NCBI RefSeq assembly: GCF_032854445.1
Contig: NC_088302.1
Coordinates: 4,271,338-4,335,337 of the forward strand
Direction of reading: 5' to 3'
DNA: 64,000 bases
Origin: Liolophura sinensis
Taxonomy: Eukaryota > Mollusca > Polyplacophora > Chitonida > Chitonidae
A program made the translations under genes and the position numbers. Under the pieces are notes generated by a model. It was not told the DNA's origin, did not search any database, and saw only the letters and a program-made list of their open reading frames with translations. Position 1 is the first letter of the stretch, and each line of letters opens with the position of its first letter. This document shows positions 27,501-35,099 of the stretch, piece after piece.

Positions 27501-30500
27501 ATTTACAATGACAACACGTTTGTTGTAGCTTTTAGTATACATGTAGCCAAAGAACAACTGATTCCTGTATTAATTATGTACTAACTCAAACATAAACCTA
27601 GTATAATCCCCCAATATGCAGATTTTGATCTGTAGTTTGCTTGCCTTGCGTCAGGACGTTTGTCAGGAGGAGGTGGAAGGGACGTGCTACCTTCACCAAT
27701 AAACCTGACAAACTATCAGATACAGGTGTATGTAACATATTTTTGACTGAACCACCAATCTATATCAAATAAACAAAATATTTAAGATTTTACTGTTAAA
27801 ACTTTTAAACTATAAAGCTACACTTTTCTATACATGAATCTAATCAGAACTAAATGTCAAAGATTACTGGCCACCACACTCCTTTGACTTACCCGTGGAC
27901 CATTCCATTTTCTTTGTAGTTCACCTGGATAAACTTGCCAAACCGACTGGAATTATTGTTATGAACTGTTTTGGCATTGCCGAAGGCCTGAAAGCCAAAG
28001 TCAATTTTATAACAGATGCTGTGATGCACGTTCCTGTGAGATGTTATTGTATATAAATGTTGAGCCCACGCCAGACCCAGAAAACCTTTTCCAAAACCAG
28101 CACATAAATATTGACAAAAGATACCATTGTACACATGCACAACTTTGATGACAGTGGTTTATAAAATTTCATGAAAAATTTTCAACTGTAACAGTTTTTT
28201 CTCTACTTCCTTAAGCATCATTAATGACATTTTTCCAGAAGGAACACGCTAGATAATGGACCACAAATTAATATTATATCAGTGATAGCACAGTGACAAT
28301 AACAAACAGGCTGTAATTTCTGGACCTGATAATTATTCACTTGACATAGCCTGTGGAAGCTCCTGTTCATAGTAACCAGGATGCTGACATTCACAACAGA
28401 GTATACCAGCATGATATTACAGAGACTTGTACCAGTACCAGTTAAGCCAGCGGGCAGTTTGCAAAACTGACAGTCTGCCAGGACTGGATCCTGGATGCTT
28501 TTAATACCATGAGCAAAACTGACAACTCCACCTGTTAAACATACATGTATATGTATTTCATACTTGAGGAACAATGCAAGAATCAACCGTTAAGAACATA
28601 ACAATTAACATATTAACCATATCATCTCAGCCCTCCGCCATTAGATGTATTTCTCCACGGCTTTTGTACAACCTGTCTTTGTCCAGCTCTATTGCATTCT
28701 GAGTACAGCTGATTGTAAAGGAATATACTGCTTAAGCAGCTTGTTGTGCACAATATTGTTAATTTTGCATGTGCATGTCCCTCAACTACATCCATATTTG
28801 TGTAAAATGTATAAAACAAAGAACCTTATAGGGCAAAGACCTGCAAGAAACATGATGAGTAAGAAATTCTATATGGAATGGATGCTATAAGCTGCATTTA
28901 TGCATTGCTTCGTTCACACATTACTCTGACAGCTCAAGCAAACAGTGAACAATGAGTAACACACCGTGTGATAAACGACAGTCTGCCTACCCATGTACAC
29001 ATCTTACCTTCCTACAGCATAAGTATTTTACGCAACAAGAACAGCGCCATACATACGCAGCTTTGAAATATCAAGGTCAACTGCAATGGCCTAAGCTTGA
29101 CATTGATTGGTCTTAAAATTCATAACTTCACCAGAAGGAGCGAAAGAGAAGGGTAGCATGAAATGTGCCGTTCTCACCTGATTTTCTCTATTTTGGTGGG
29201 GTAGAACAGACTTTAACACCACCACACCACAGAGTTGCGGTGTTTGTTGTGTAGCCCAATACCGCTGAAGCGTTTTTAGTACCTCATCAAATCCCTCAAA
29301 TGCTACCACACTTGGGCCAAAATAAAAATTCTGCGGTATCAGGTTAAACAAAGAACACCCCCATAACTACGTTGAACTCCTTAAATACACTTTACTGTTG
29401 CTTTGATATCAATTGTGAACGACTCTCCGGCAAACATGTTGCTATCATGGGTACAGGTTGGGCTGAGGATCCAATCAGAATCTGAAGAGCATGGGTGATG
29501 AATCTGAAGTTACAGTCAATCTATACTGTAGGTCAAAGGTCAATACAATATTGTTCAATTCGATAATTTTTATTAGTAGGCTACCTACTACACTGGAGCT
29601 GTAAAACACTATAGCAATGCACAAATCAGCTCTAAAGTTATTTCAGTAAGGGACGGATGGACTATTGGACGGATAGATGGACGGACGCACGTAACTATAC
29701 CAATAACATTCAGTCAAAGCTGAGAGTGGGTAACAGAAAAACAATGCATGTACATGTATGTATATTCACAATGTGATGATGTCACATGAACATCAGATGG
29801 TATCTGTTACACATGTGTGACAAACCTTAACTCCATTGTCTCAGTGAATACCCACCTCTAGGACAGGTCCTGCCCCTAGTATTGTCTGCTCCACCCCACT
29901 GGCATGCATGCCCTTCTGGCTGAGGGCAGTTAGATGGTGTAAGAGGAGGTTGGTACTTTCTGTTTTGCCTGACCCCGATTCCCCAGATATCACTATGCAT
30001 TGGTTCTGCTTGGTCCGTAACATTTTGTGAAAAGCTGCATCAGCAATGGCAAAGATGTGGGGAGGTAACTCTCCCAGTCTTTTGTTCTGGTACATTTTGA
30101 CATAGGTGGGGTTGTAAATAGGGAAGAATTTGAAGGGATTGACAGCAATGAGGATGGATCCGACATAGGTGTAAATGTTGCCACTGACAAAGCGAGCCTT
30201 TATGTTTTCCAGTAAAGTCTGTTCATTGAGGTCAGGCAGATTGCACAAGTCTGGGTATTCCTTATTGCTGGTCGACTGCCGCAGAAAAGATGTGAGAAAA
30301 TCTGCCACATCACTTCGCTCAGCCCATGAGGGCGTTCTGCTGAGGGAATCAGAGTCCTTTTTGTGAATGTAAAATCTATAGCCTGAGACCAGACCTTTTT
30401 CTTGATCCACCTCAGCATTAATCATCTGTGGCCATAGGGCCTGCAGTTGAACGGGGTATTCTTCTGGGCCGAGTTTACGCTCCTTACACAATTGGCCATC

Positions 30501-30719
30501 AGAGACAACAATTTCAGACAGCTCATAGTCCTCCGAGCTGCCCATCTTCAGTTTGGTGACGACCAGATTGCGTACCTGGGTAACAGTAGTGGTACGTTCT
30601 GCCGGGATGAGAACAGAGTCTTGGTCCCGGGTCAGTGGTCCTGCGTACACCCTCACCATGGAGACCTCCATGTTCTCCTGCGGAACGATTTTGACAGTCC
30701 TTGCTGCAGCATATGCCAT
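251..30719 (-). CDS. Unconventional myosin class IX, 25 coding exons, 3' end missing
   Basis: Actin motor whose family members carry a C-terminal RhoGAP domain and act as single-headed motors that down-regulate Rho at actin sites. Spliced exons (all minus): 30719-29856, 27987-27893, 27473-27411, 26395-26296, 25513-25413, 24983-24929, 24688-24611, 24164-24075, 23317-23204, 19665-19531, 18738-18617, 17929-17788, 15485-15395, 13635-13534, 13108-13042, 12393-12250, 11922-11883, 11509-11402, 11140-11060, 10352-10242, 9120-8998, 8049-7900, 6646-6477, 2867-2724, 541-251. They total 3581 nt, about 1193 residues, and every junction keeps frame. Residues about 20-115 look like the class IX Ras-associating fold; P-loop GESGSGKT at 246-253; switch [10 protein letters not shown] near 298; switch II DIFGFE in exon 10; loop-2 insertion about 718-837; IQ motifs about 960-1065. 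The N-terminal RA-like region plus the loop-2 insertion argue for class IX over other myosins. C1 and RhoGAP regions are outside the window. Confidence 0.95.
542..1535. other. Myosin IX intron 24, left part
   Basis: No exon or recognisable element seen. There is a short C-rich run near 997-1012. Confidence 0.5.
1536..2193. repeat. 73-bp minisatellite, about 9 copies
   Basis: Tandem unit beginning near AACCCAATGTATGACAGCCC, recurring at 1541, 1612, 1685, 1758, 1831, 1904, 1977, 2050 and 2123. Spacing is 73 bp after a 71-bp first unit. Units differ by a few substitutions (GGAGACT/GGAGGCT/GCAGACT; TTAACCC/TCAACCC). It lies in the intron between myosin exons 24 and 25. Confidence 0.97.
2194..2723. 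other. Myosin IX intron 24, right part
   Basis: No gene, RNA or mobile element recognised. Confidence 0.5.
2724..2867 (-). CDS. Myosin IX exon 24 (last IQ and charged linker)
   Basis: Acceptor TTTTACAG then GTATCG; donor GA|GTATGT. It codes residues about 1049-1097: [11 protein letters not shown] finishes the IQ started in exon 23, then a Glu/Lys/Ser-rich charged segment ([18 protein letters not shown]) follows. The reading frame stays open past the donor to an ORF end at 2693, but GTATGT is the better splice site and matches the phase of exon 25. Confidence 0.8.
2949..3213 (-). mobile_element. tRNA-derived SINE, near full length
   Basis: On the minus strand it starts with a tRNA-like head (GGCTCAGTCGGTTAGCGCGC as A box, GTGAGTTCAAGACC as B box), continues through a body ending GTGAAATATTCTTGAGTACG, and ends in an A-run (plus-strand T-run at 2949-2969). 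It is the best-preserved copy of the SINE family found about 17 times here. It lies in myosin intron 23. Confidence 0.9.
3214..4768. other. Myosin IX intron 23, middle
   Basis: No exon recognised. Open frames at 3865-4206 (plus) and several shorter ones lack splice logic or family resemblance. Confidence 0.5.
4769..5164. repeat. 28-bp minisatellite, about 14 copies
   Basis: Unit GGTCAAGTCACTGACACTGA + SGTGTGCA, repeated without spacers. Variants (CAAG/CGAG/TGAG; AGGTG/ACGTG/AGGTA) recur in the same order, suggesting a higher-order duplication of several units. It is in myosin intron 23. Confidence 0.97.
5165..6476. other. Myosin IX intron 23, right part
   Basis: Nothing recognised. Confidence 0.5.
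6477..6646 (-). CDS. Myosin IX exon 23 (IQ motifs)
   Basis: Acceptor TTCCTTCAG then CGTTTG; donor AAAAG|GTGATA. Residues about 993-1049 contain [27 protein letters not shown] and [16 protein letters not shown]: three consecutive light-chain-binding IQ-type repeats about 23-25 residues apart, the neck of the myosin. Confidence 0.95.
6698..6957 (-). mobile_element. SINE copy, diverged
   Basis: Same family as the copy at 2949-3213, with tail and body at the left and tRNA-like head at the right (ending CCATGGAGGCTCC). Heavily substituted; it sits just upstream (gene sense) of exon 23. Confidence 0.8.
7030..7140 (-). mobile_element. SINE fragment (tail and body)
   Basis: TTTATTTATTTGATTCATTG, then GAAGAATATTTCACTCAT and a CCAGCACCATGGTGGAAGGA segment match the 3' half of the SINE; the head is absent. 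Confidence 0.75.
7141..7899. other. Myosin IX intron 22, remainder
   Basis: AT-rich with a short GTACAT repeat near 7740-7757. No gene seen. Confidence 0.5.
7900..8049 (-). CDS. Myosin IX exon 22 (converter end and first IQ)
   Basis: Acceptor TACTAG then GTCTTT; donor CAG|GTTTGT; 50 codons, phase 0 on both sides. Residues 943-992 read [15 protein letters not shown], then a first IQ ([17 protein letters not shown]). The VFL(R/K)E start is the usual end of a myosin converter. Confidence 0.95.
8050..8997. other. Myosin IX intron 21
   Basis: AT-rich; nothing recognised. Confidence 0.5.
8998..9120 (-). CDS. Myosin IX exon 21 (motor, converter)
   Basis: Acceptor CATTAACAG then GAGTTC; donor AAG|GTCAGT; 41 codons (residues 902-942). 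It reads [14 protein letters not shown] to DNYQVGITK, the conserved stretch before the converter (G-x-T-K). The first 30 bases of this exon are the source of the minisatellite immediately to the right. Confidence 0.96.
9121..10170. repeat. 87-bp minisatellite carrying copies of the exon 21 start
   Basis: Units begin (plus strand) with CAACAGGATCTTGTACATCT at 9183 and every 87 bp to 10140 (11 full units and a truncated one). The parental unit is 9091-9182 (92 bp) and includes the real splice acceptor and first 30 bases of exon 21. Most units are nearly identical, implying recent amplification. As 87 is divisible by three, the minus strand is open for 331 codons (10139-9144); this is not a gene. 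The array sits in myosin intron 20. Confidence 0.98.
10242..10352 (-). CDS. Myosin IX exon 20 (motor, SH1 region)
   Basis: Acceptor TTCTCAG then GCTCCT; donor GAT|GTAAGT; 37 codons (residues 865-901): [20 protein letters not shown] ... [10 protein letters not shown]. This matches the conserved [17 protein letters not shown] segment at the relay/SH1 helix of myosins. Confidence 0.97.
10591..10690 (-). mobile_element. SINE fragment
   Basis: ATTTATTTATTTATTTGATT followed by TTTTATGCCGTACTGAGGAA and CAGCATTATGGTGGGAGGAA: tail and part of the body of the common SINE, truncated. The rest of the interval to 11059 shows nothing. Confidence 0.75.
11060..11140 (-). CDS. Myosin IX exon 19 (actin-binding region)
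   Basis: Acceptor ATTTCAG then TGGTCA; donor AAG|GTAGGC; 27 codons (residues 838-864). [20 protein letters not shown] is the highly conserved helix-loop following loop 2 that precedes the SH helices. Confidence 0.97.
11402..11509 (-). CDS. Myosin IX exon 18 (end of loop-2 insertion)
   Basis: Acceptor GTTGCAG then AGTTCT; donor CAG|GTTAGT; 36 codons (802-837). It is rich in Lys/Arg/Ser ([20 protein letters not shown]) and ends STQFQ, the usual lead-in to the WSL helix. Basic loop-2 inserts in class IX are thought to tether the motor to actin. Confidence 0.92.
11883..11922 (-). CDS. Myosin IX exon 17 (40-nt micro-exon, loop 2)
   Basis: Acceptor TTTACAG then GAAAAA; donor AGG|GTGAGT. It codes only [13 protein letters not shown] plus one split-codon base. 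It fits by phase (2 in, 0 out) and by the very basic composition expected of loop 2. Because it is so short it could be an alternative exon. Confidence 0.85.
12250..12393 (-). CDS. Myosin IX exon 16 (loop-2 insertion)
   Basis: Acceptor GTTTTCAG then TGTTGA; donor CCT|GTAAGC; residues about 740-788, including [19 protein letters not shown] and [15 protein letters not shown]. An earlier GT (after AAG) is possible, but GTAAGC is stronger and gives the phase required by exon 17. Confidence 0.88.
13042..13108 (-). CDS. Myosin IX exon 15 (loop-2 start)
   Basis: Acceptor CTTTTAAG then GACGAC; donor AAG|GTGAGT; 67 nt, residues about 718-740 ([19 protein letters not shown]). The basic cluster opens the class IX loop-2 insertion. 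Confidence 0.88.
13534..13635 (-). CDS. Myosin IX exon 14 (motor)
   Basis: Acceptor TATACAG then GTGTCG; donor GGAG|GTGTGT; residues about 684-718. [17 protein letters not shown] is the helix typical of class IX before loop 2, followed by a basic [12 protein letters not shown]. Confidence 0.95.
14053..15292. repeat. 42-bp minisatellite, about 29 copies
   Basis: Unit near CCCACAACCACCCCCCTGAC + CGCTGTCAACTGCTCACTGTCA, strongly C-rich on the plus strand. Single-base length changes shift the frame in places, and a non-repeat insert interrupts it at about 14744-14776. It occupies most of myosin intron 13 and ends about 100 bp from exon 13. Both strands carry long spurious ORFs. Confidence 0.97.
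15395..15485 (-). CDS. Myosin IX exon 13 (motor)
   Basis: Acceptor AATTTCAG then GATTTC; donor ATGG|GTAAGT; residues about 654-684: [20 protein letters not shown] ... [15 protein letters not shown](x)D and DIV(x)(x)L are conserved class IX motor blocks. Confidence 0.96.
15598..17390. repeat. 75-bp minisatellite, about 24 copies
   Basis: Unit contains CCATGTCAGTTTTCCATCAT and ATTAACTTTCCCTGTCTGCC. Copies differ by scattered substitutions (CTTCATGTTAAT, CCACATATGAAT, CTCATGTGAATT variants) that recur in blocks. It fills most of myosin intron 12. The 75-bp unit keeps frame, giving spurious plus-strand ORFs of up to 294 codons. Confidence 0.97.
17788..17929 (-). CDS. Myosin IX exon 12 (motor)
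   Basis: Acceptor AATTTCAG then CTTTCC; donor AAT|GTGAGT; residues about 606-653, with [12 protein letters not shown] and [15 protein letters not shown]. The F-x-(I/V)-x-HYAGxVxY motif is near-universal in myosin motors. Confidence 0.97.
18617..18738 (-). CDS. Myosin IX exon 11 (motor)
   Basis: Acceptor CTTTCAG then GAGGAG; donor TGCAA|GTATGG; residues 566-606: [20 protein letters not shown] ... [11 protein letters not shown]-x-x-E-x-I-x-W after the relay helix is diagnostic of myosin. Confidence 0.97.
18752..18845. repeat. Dispersed repeat fragment
   Basis: GAGTGAGTGAGTGCTTCAGG followed by TTTAACATCGTACTGAACAA and TTTTTCAGTCATATGAC. A second partial copy is at 61150-61235. It looks like the end of another interspersed element, unrelated to the main SINE. 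Confidence 0.6.
19531..19665 (-). CDS. Myosin IX exon 10 (switch II, relay helix)
   Basis: Acceptor TTTGTAG then GACAAC; donor CAG|GTACAG; 45 codons (521-565). [12 protein letters not shown] holds the switch II DxxGFE, and [20 protein letters not shown] is the relay helix. Confidence 0.98.
19666..23203. other. Myosin IX intron 9 (largest without landmarks)
   Basis: 3.5 kb, AT-rich. No exon, SINE or array recognised. A 98-codon plus-strand ORF (21559-21855) has no family resemblance. Confidence 0.5.
23204..23317 (-). CDS. Myosin IX exon 9 (motor)
   Basis: Acceptor TGTTGTAG then GCTATT; donor CAG|GTGAGT; 38 codons (483-520): [20 protein letters not shown] then VNHALL. A-x-x-RDA-x-AK-x-LY-x-xLFDW is the conserved myosin HK/HL helix region. 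Confidence 0.98.
23767..24003 (-). mobile_element. SINE copy
   Basis: Tail TTTATTTATTTATTTGATTG at left, body with CAGCATTATGGTGGGAGCAA, B-box-like GACTTGAACTCGCAGCGACT, and an A-box-like GCGCGCTAACCAACCGAGCA at right. A short internal deletion relative to 2949-3213 is visible. A C-run follows at 24001-24012. Confidence 0.88.
24075..24164 (-). CDS. Myosin IX exon 8 (motor)
   Basis: Acceptor CTCCACAG then GTGAAA; donor GAG|GTATGG; 30 codons (453-482): [20 protein letters not shown] ... YKMEE. Matches the L-x-x-ALT-x-(K/R) motif of the upper 50K domain. Confidence 0.96.
24408..24516 (-). mobile_element. SINE fragment
   Basis: Degenerate tail and body (ATTAGTGTTTAATGCCATAC, then CAGCATTAAAGTAGAAGGAA); the head is missing. 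Confidence 0.7.
24611..24688 (-). CDS. Myosin IX exon 7 (motor)
   Basis: Acceptor TTTTTCAG then AAAGGG; donor AAG|GTTTGT; 26 codons (427-452): [20 protein letters not shown] ... SNLLK. Follows directly from the LGN-x-xF block. Confidence 0.93.
24929..24983 (-). CDS. Myosin IX exon 6 (motor)
   Basis: Acceptor TTCCAG then AATCTT; donor AAG|GTACAG; 55 nt (408-426): [18 protein letters not shown], a textbook myosin upper-50K block. Confidence 0.97.
25413..25513 (-). CDS. Myosin IX exon 5 (motor)
   Basis: Acceptor TCTGTAG then AGTGAG; donor GGAG|GTAAAC; residues 375-408: [20 protein letters not shown] ... [12 protein letters not shown]. Matches the class IX EF-x-RL-x-xSMEMVGF region. Confidence 0.96.
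26296..26395 (-). CDS. Myosin IX exon 4 (motor)
   Basis: Acceptor TTTGACAG then AAATTA; donor CAG|GTAATC; residues 341-374: [20 protein letters not shown] ... YHYLNQ. (E)RN(Y/F)H-x-FY-x-LL-x-G is a universal myosin motif. Confidence 0.98.
26437..26512. repeat. 27-bp triplication
   Basis: ACAGGTCTTCTAACATACTT + GTTTAGT in two complete copies and a third truncated one, directly upstream (gene sense) of exon 4. Confidence 0.9.
26693..27325. repeat. 23-bp minisatellite, about 27 copies
   Basis: Unit near GAACAATGATAACACATGTA + CGT. As 23 is not a multiple of 3 and the unit lacks stops, all three minus-strand frames stay open for over 200 codons (spurious). Subtypes (ACACATGTACATG, ACAGAGGCAGGTG, ACAGATGCAAGTG) recur in order. 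It is in myosin intron 3, ending about 85 bp from exon 3. Confidence 0.97.
27411..27473 (-). CDS. Myosin IX exon 3 (motor)
   Basis: Acceptor TCTCCAG then AGCTGT; donor AAAG|GTGACT; 63 nt, residues 320-341: [20 protein letters not shown]. Conserved block following switch I. Confidence 0.97.
27893..27987 (-). CDS. Myosin IX exon 2 (switch I)
   Basis: Acceptor GCTTTCAG then GCCTTC; donor ACGG|GTAAGT; residues 289-320: [19 protein letters not shown], the canonical switch I nucleotide-binding loop, then [13 protein letters not shown]. Confidence 0.98.
27988..29855. other. Myosin IX intron 1
   Basis: 1.9 kb. ORFs on both strands look random. A short GGACGGA-type run occurs near 29650-29690. Nothing else recognised. 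Confidence 0.5.
29856..30719 (-). CDS. Myosin IX exon 1 (RA-like region, motor start, P-loop)
   Basis: 288 codons ending GAG|GTGGGT. The start is ATG at 30719-30717, with A at -3, G at +4 and an in-frame TAA five codons upstream. Residues 20-115 ([10 protein letters not shown] ... YRFYIHKK) correspond to the N-terminal Ras-associating-like extension seen only in class IX. The motor begins near [11 protein letters not shown], with [14 protein letters not shown] at about 184-197 and P-loop GESGSGKT at 246-253. Confidence 0.97.
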
Positions 30720-32031
30720 ACTCGTTAGCTTTTAGGGGGGACTGCTCAAGTACTCTACCACTGGACTCTCACATACACCAACATCCTCTCCGGAACAAGC
30801 TATTCAACCCCATTTCCTGCCGGCTACACGAGGGGCTGGTTAAACTGCTTCAGTTTCTGGAACATACAGCAGCCCAAGACCTGAAAGAGTTAAGGAGTAC
30901 ATGATGTAAATACATGTACCAGTAAATAGCATAAAATTCTCAGCACTTGGCATTAACGCTGTACTTGGAGTGTAATAAACAGCGCACAACAGCGGAGTAC
31001 CACAACAAATAGAAACACTCAGACACAACAAGGCATGTTGGAGCTCTCAGAAAAAGGAAACGTAATAATGTGTAAGTGTCTGGTGTGATCTTCTTTGCCA
31101 GGTCATGGGAATGCTGTCCACCAAGACCTGCCCTATAGAATATGATACAGCAACAGGTTAGAGATAAGGTCAAATTATGTTTGAATATAACACTTAACCA
31201 AAATATTGTGGACTGAATACGAACATAGAAACATGTAGTGAGAGAATGATACAGGTAACTGATATAAATGATTTGAAAGAATTTATGTTTTGATTACAGA
31301 GCACAAAATTTCATGGCAAAAAAGTAAAGGAAGAGAAGCAGGAATTCAATGAATGCACAAATGATTCAGACCTTTGACTTCTTATTTATTTGGAAGGTGC
31401 TGCATTTTACATAGTACACAGTACTCCCTTTTATTTCATTAATACTAAAACAAAAAAGCATTAGCAATAATTGTCACAAAGTTTTATGATAAATGTATTT
31501 CTCTATGGTACAACAAATAAATTCATCTATAACATTGTATTACTGAGTCCCATGTCCAGCTATGACTAAGTTTGAATACTCTAGCTGAATGAAAGGAACA
31601 AGGAACTGAAAAAACTGAAAAGAAAAGATTATAGGGACAGTAACTATAACCAAAATTTAATAACTGTCACTCCCAAAAGTTGGAGATATCATGCCCACAA
31701 CAGATCGCCATGTCAATTTTTCTATATAACAACAATTATATTTACATGCAATCAGCTTACAAACTTTAAAGTCCAGAAATAATTTCAATATGTGTAGTTT
31801 ACAACAGCAACATTTAACAACTTCTAAAGGCCATATATATGCATACAAAGAATACAATATGATTGCAGACATACAACGAAGCCCATGCCGCTAGCTTGAA
31901 CATGCACTATATGTAGAGGGCGTTTAGGTAGAGGGTGTTCTTGCTAGATGGTGTCCTGACTGCAATTCCTCATTCAGGTTTACAGTTACACATTGTGACG
32001 AGTTTTCAACTTAACGACATATGTATCATAT
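30720..32031. promoter_or_regulatory. Myosin IX 5' flank, probable UTR and promoter region
   Basis: No coding exon seen. The bases just before the ATG (minus strand GTCCCCCCTAAAAGC) could be a weak 3' splice site for a non-coding first exon. No TATA element was identified, so the promoter position is inferred only. Confidence 0.35.
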
Positions 32032-32451
32032 ATGAACTTAATCAACCACAACACTGAGGAAGAACTTGATGGGAGCTGTCACTGTCAGTCACAAAGAAGT
32101 AGGGGTATGTCCCTGATAAACTACTGTATTGTGTCAGATGAAATAATAAACGAAGCGTATCATTTGCGCATAACATCACCTCAAGACGTTTTTCAAGTTA
32201 GTCGATTTGAAGTTCATAGTCAAAAGTGGCACGCCCAAAAATCTGTCATCAATGTGGACCTGGACATTTCTGGATACGAAGAACTTAAGAGTGTGGTGAG
32301 AAAGAGGAAACAGTCTAACACAATCACACCCTTCATAAAAATAACTGTACTGAATACAAAAAGTGATGTACAAAGTAAAAAAAAATCGCTGATGACAAGG
32401 GCGGTGACTGTATCAAGCAATGTTGTGGAGGCCAGGACTCGGCCAAGTTGA
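32032..32451 (+). CDS. Isolated 139-codon ORF, unknown product
   Basis: ATG at 32032 (in-frame TGA at 31996) to stop at 32449. The product is hydrophilic, with a Lys-rich end (SVVRKRKQSN, SKKKS) and a Cys pair (CHC); no signal peptide or membrane segment. I do not recognise the family. The stretch WHAQKSVINVDLDISGYEEL could recall a secreted-factor propeptide but this is speculation. It is divergent from the myosin start, so it might share a promoter region, or be chance. Confidence 0.25.
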   Translation: MNLINHNTEEELDGSCHCQSQRSRGMSLINYCIVSDEIINEAYHLRITSPQDVFQVSRFEVHSQKWHAQKSVINVDLDISGYEELKSVVRKRKQSNTITPFIKITVLNTKSDVQSKKKSLMTRAVTVSSNVVEARTRPS

Positions 32452-33884
32452 CACTCACCGCTTTAGGCCAGTCGCCGGTTTAATTTGGTTTACTGTGACC
32501 TAGTTTCCATCACTCCATGGAAACTGAAGAGGATAAGAACCGTCCTGCCACCCTATGGATGACTTGATTAAAAAACATTGGTCTGAGACAGATTTTCAAC
32601 CGTAATTTTCGTCTCACATTCTCTCGTCACCCACTGTGGCCCCCGAAAGCTTCTCAGCAGTGAATTACTCCAAGCTTTCTGATTGGTTAAAAACCGAGTC
32701 ACTTTGCTTCCGGGTTGGAATAACTTCCCTGTGTGGAGTTATTTCTTTTTTAGACCCAGTATAGGAAATTAATATGAATTTAACAATCATGACACCACAC
32801 TGCAGGTAGTTTACAGGACTGTGACGTACTCGAAACATCGCACAATATGTACATAGTAAACTACATGTATATCGCCACCATGCAGCGCTTGAGGTCAGCT
32901 GGCGTGACTAGGTTGTGCGTGTCTATTTAACTTCAGAGTTTGTTATCGGGATATTTCAGGCGTGACAAGAGCTTGATAGAAACCTACTTTCACTCAGCTT
33001 CTGTGCTCCTTAGTTACTTCACATCGCCTTAATCATCGCGAGGCGTGGGTGGACCAGTTAATGTTAAACGTAAAATACCGGTAGGCCTACTCCTGACTGA
33101 GGTTTGTTGAATCAGTGATTACTGAAATACAGGCATTCTTGTATAGCTATAGGTATAGCTATGGTCTTTCACCTTTGATAGTACGAGCTAAATAAATATA
33201 TACACGAGGCAAAGTATGACGTTGGCGTATTGTTAAGCAGATATACATCACGCCTTATCTTCGATGATGTATAAGGCCATCTATCCACAATATAACTTTA
33301 CGCCCTAGCTATGTGATAGGCTTATATATAGACGATATATACATCTCCACACGGTATGGTAATTATTACGGTCTATATATATGCCTATAGTACATTCACT
33401 AAGACCCTCGACAGATTACACCAGCACTTTTTACAGAACCGTGTGTGATACTTCTTTATCAAGGGAGCCAAACAGAACTCTGCAGTGAAAACCCTGTTAC
33501 TGAACTTGACAAAGGCCAGGTGTGACTGCAGTCTGGAGTGTAGGCCCTGCACGTAGGTCAGCCTGTATATATCACCCATTGACACACCTGTTAATCAGCT
33601 ATTTTTTTCTTTCGCCCTCATCCACAGTAATACTGTTTAACAACTTGTAGGCTGTAACATTGTCAGTTTATTTCGTTACATCGGGATAGTCCTGCATGAC
33701 GACACCTTTGCTCCGATAGGAAAAGCTTAAACAAATTTATTTGTATATTTATATAGTCTATGCCATTGGCTTAGCGTCGTGCAGGTTCTTATAGACCTAT
33801 ATAAACCTGTCGCTTTTTCACTTTGCGACGACGGTCGGGTTTTTATGAAGTTACCTGTATGACAAATCTCCTGACTTAAAGCCT
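32452..33884. other. Intergenic sequence
   Basis: No gene recognised; 33180-33400 is AT-rich with TATATA runs. Confidence 0.45.
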
Positions 33885-33990
33885 CAGCCGATCCGAGTTG
33901 GATTCGAACCTGCGACTTACTGACCTGAGTGCGTGAACGATCGGCTACGTGGAGAACAACAGGGCTAAGCCGAATTCCCATGATTATCTT
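33885..33990 (-). mobile_element. tRNA-like SINE head, separate family
   Basis: The minus strand reads GCAGGTTCGAATCCAACTCG, a perfect RNA polymerase III B box, preceded by an A-box-like CGTAGCCGATCGTTCACGCA. The tRNA body cannot be folded convincingly, so it is a tRNA-derived repeat rather than a tRNA gene. Confidence 0.55.
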
Positions 33991-34423
33991 GGGCTGTCCC
34001 CTATATAGGCGATTGGCTGTAGGGTATTTAGCACATACAAGAGAGGAAGCAGAAGATATTCACTGATTGCCGGGTAACGTTTGTAGACGTACATGTAGGT
34101 ACGATTGAGGATAAGGGATAGAGCCTACCAGTATGTTTATCTACCCTCAGTAGGCTACCTATATAGTTGTTGTGTGCTTAGGCCTACGCCAACTGGTACA
34201 TGGGCTACACTAAGTAACATACAGGCCATAAATAACCAACAAAAGTGAGTGTCATGCATTGGCGGTAGATATATCGCTTTTTTTTTCGCCTTTTTTATGG
34301 GCCCGTGTATTTAGGCTTAATTGATGGAACAGCCGAACGTAAACGGCACCGTTCAGCCCTATTCAGCAAAATCCGCCATTTTTGCCTTGTTTGGTCCAAA
34401 TTTCTCATCGTATAGTCATATTT

Positions 34424-34475
34424 ATCACACACACACAAGCACACACACAAGCACACACGCACACACACACGTTTG
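34424..34475. repeat. CA-type microsatellite
   Basis: Imperfect ACACAC run with interspersed AAGC and CGC units. Confidence 0.9.
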
Positions 34476-34744
34476 GAGGGGTCTTAAGAGTGAAATAATA
34501 CATCATTTATCCGTATGTAAATTAATTTTAATCAATCAAGAATTGCCCCATCTTCAGTCATAATGTGAATAATTCAACCCAGTTTCGTAAAACTTTGAAA
34601 TTTATATTGCTCCCTGAAAGCGCAAATTGATATTTTATCCTGAGCAAAGCCTCCTGGAAAGTGTTTATAGTCTCCTCTCGCGACGATATGCCAGTTGGCT
34701 GATTAAGGCTTTTGTGTTAACATGTTAAAAACTTCATTGACATC

Positions 34745-35010
34745 TACCGGCTTCGATAGCACAGTTGCTCGAGCATCCACTTCGGAAGCAGTAGATCCAC
34801 GGTCAATCCTGGGTTGGATCACACCCTTTAAAGCGTTCAGCACGAAGGGGGACAGTGCAACGACTGGTTGACTGTATGAAGAAGGTGGGGCGTCTCAGTG
34901 AAGCAGCACTAGATAAAAGAGCGGTGGAAATCCGTCCTGCAGCAATGAGGCGCATGTAATGCATCTATGCACTCTTCTGTAGCAATGCAGAGATATATGT
35001 GGTAGGCCTG
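34745..35010 (+). mobile_element. tRNA-derived SINE of a second type
   Basis: CTTCGATAGCACAGTTGCTC (A-box-like), AGCATCCACTTCGGAAGCAG, then TCAATCCTGGG (B-box-like), followed by a body including AAAAGAGCGGTGGAAATCCG. Its tail differs from the main SINE family. The 3' boundary is uncertain. Confidence 0.55.
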
Positions 35011-35099
35011 TGGTAGAAAAAGAACAATACGACAATGTCTTTCTCTGTCCTAGAGCAATACTATTGTTATTTCGTGGTATACTGACCAAGAGCAATGCA

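Noticed and set aside
33885-33990. Possible tRNA gene because of a perfect B box
   Set aside because: No acceptor stem or anticodon arm can be formed around it, so a tRNA-derived repeat is more likely.
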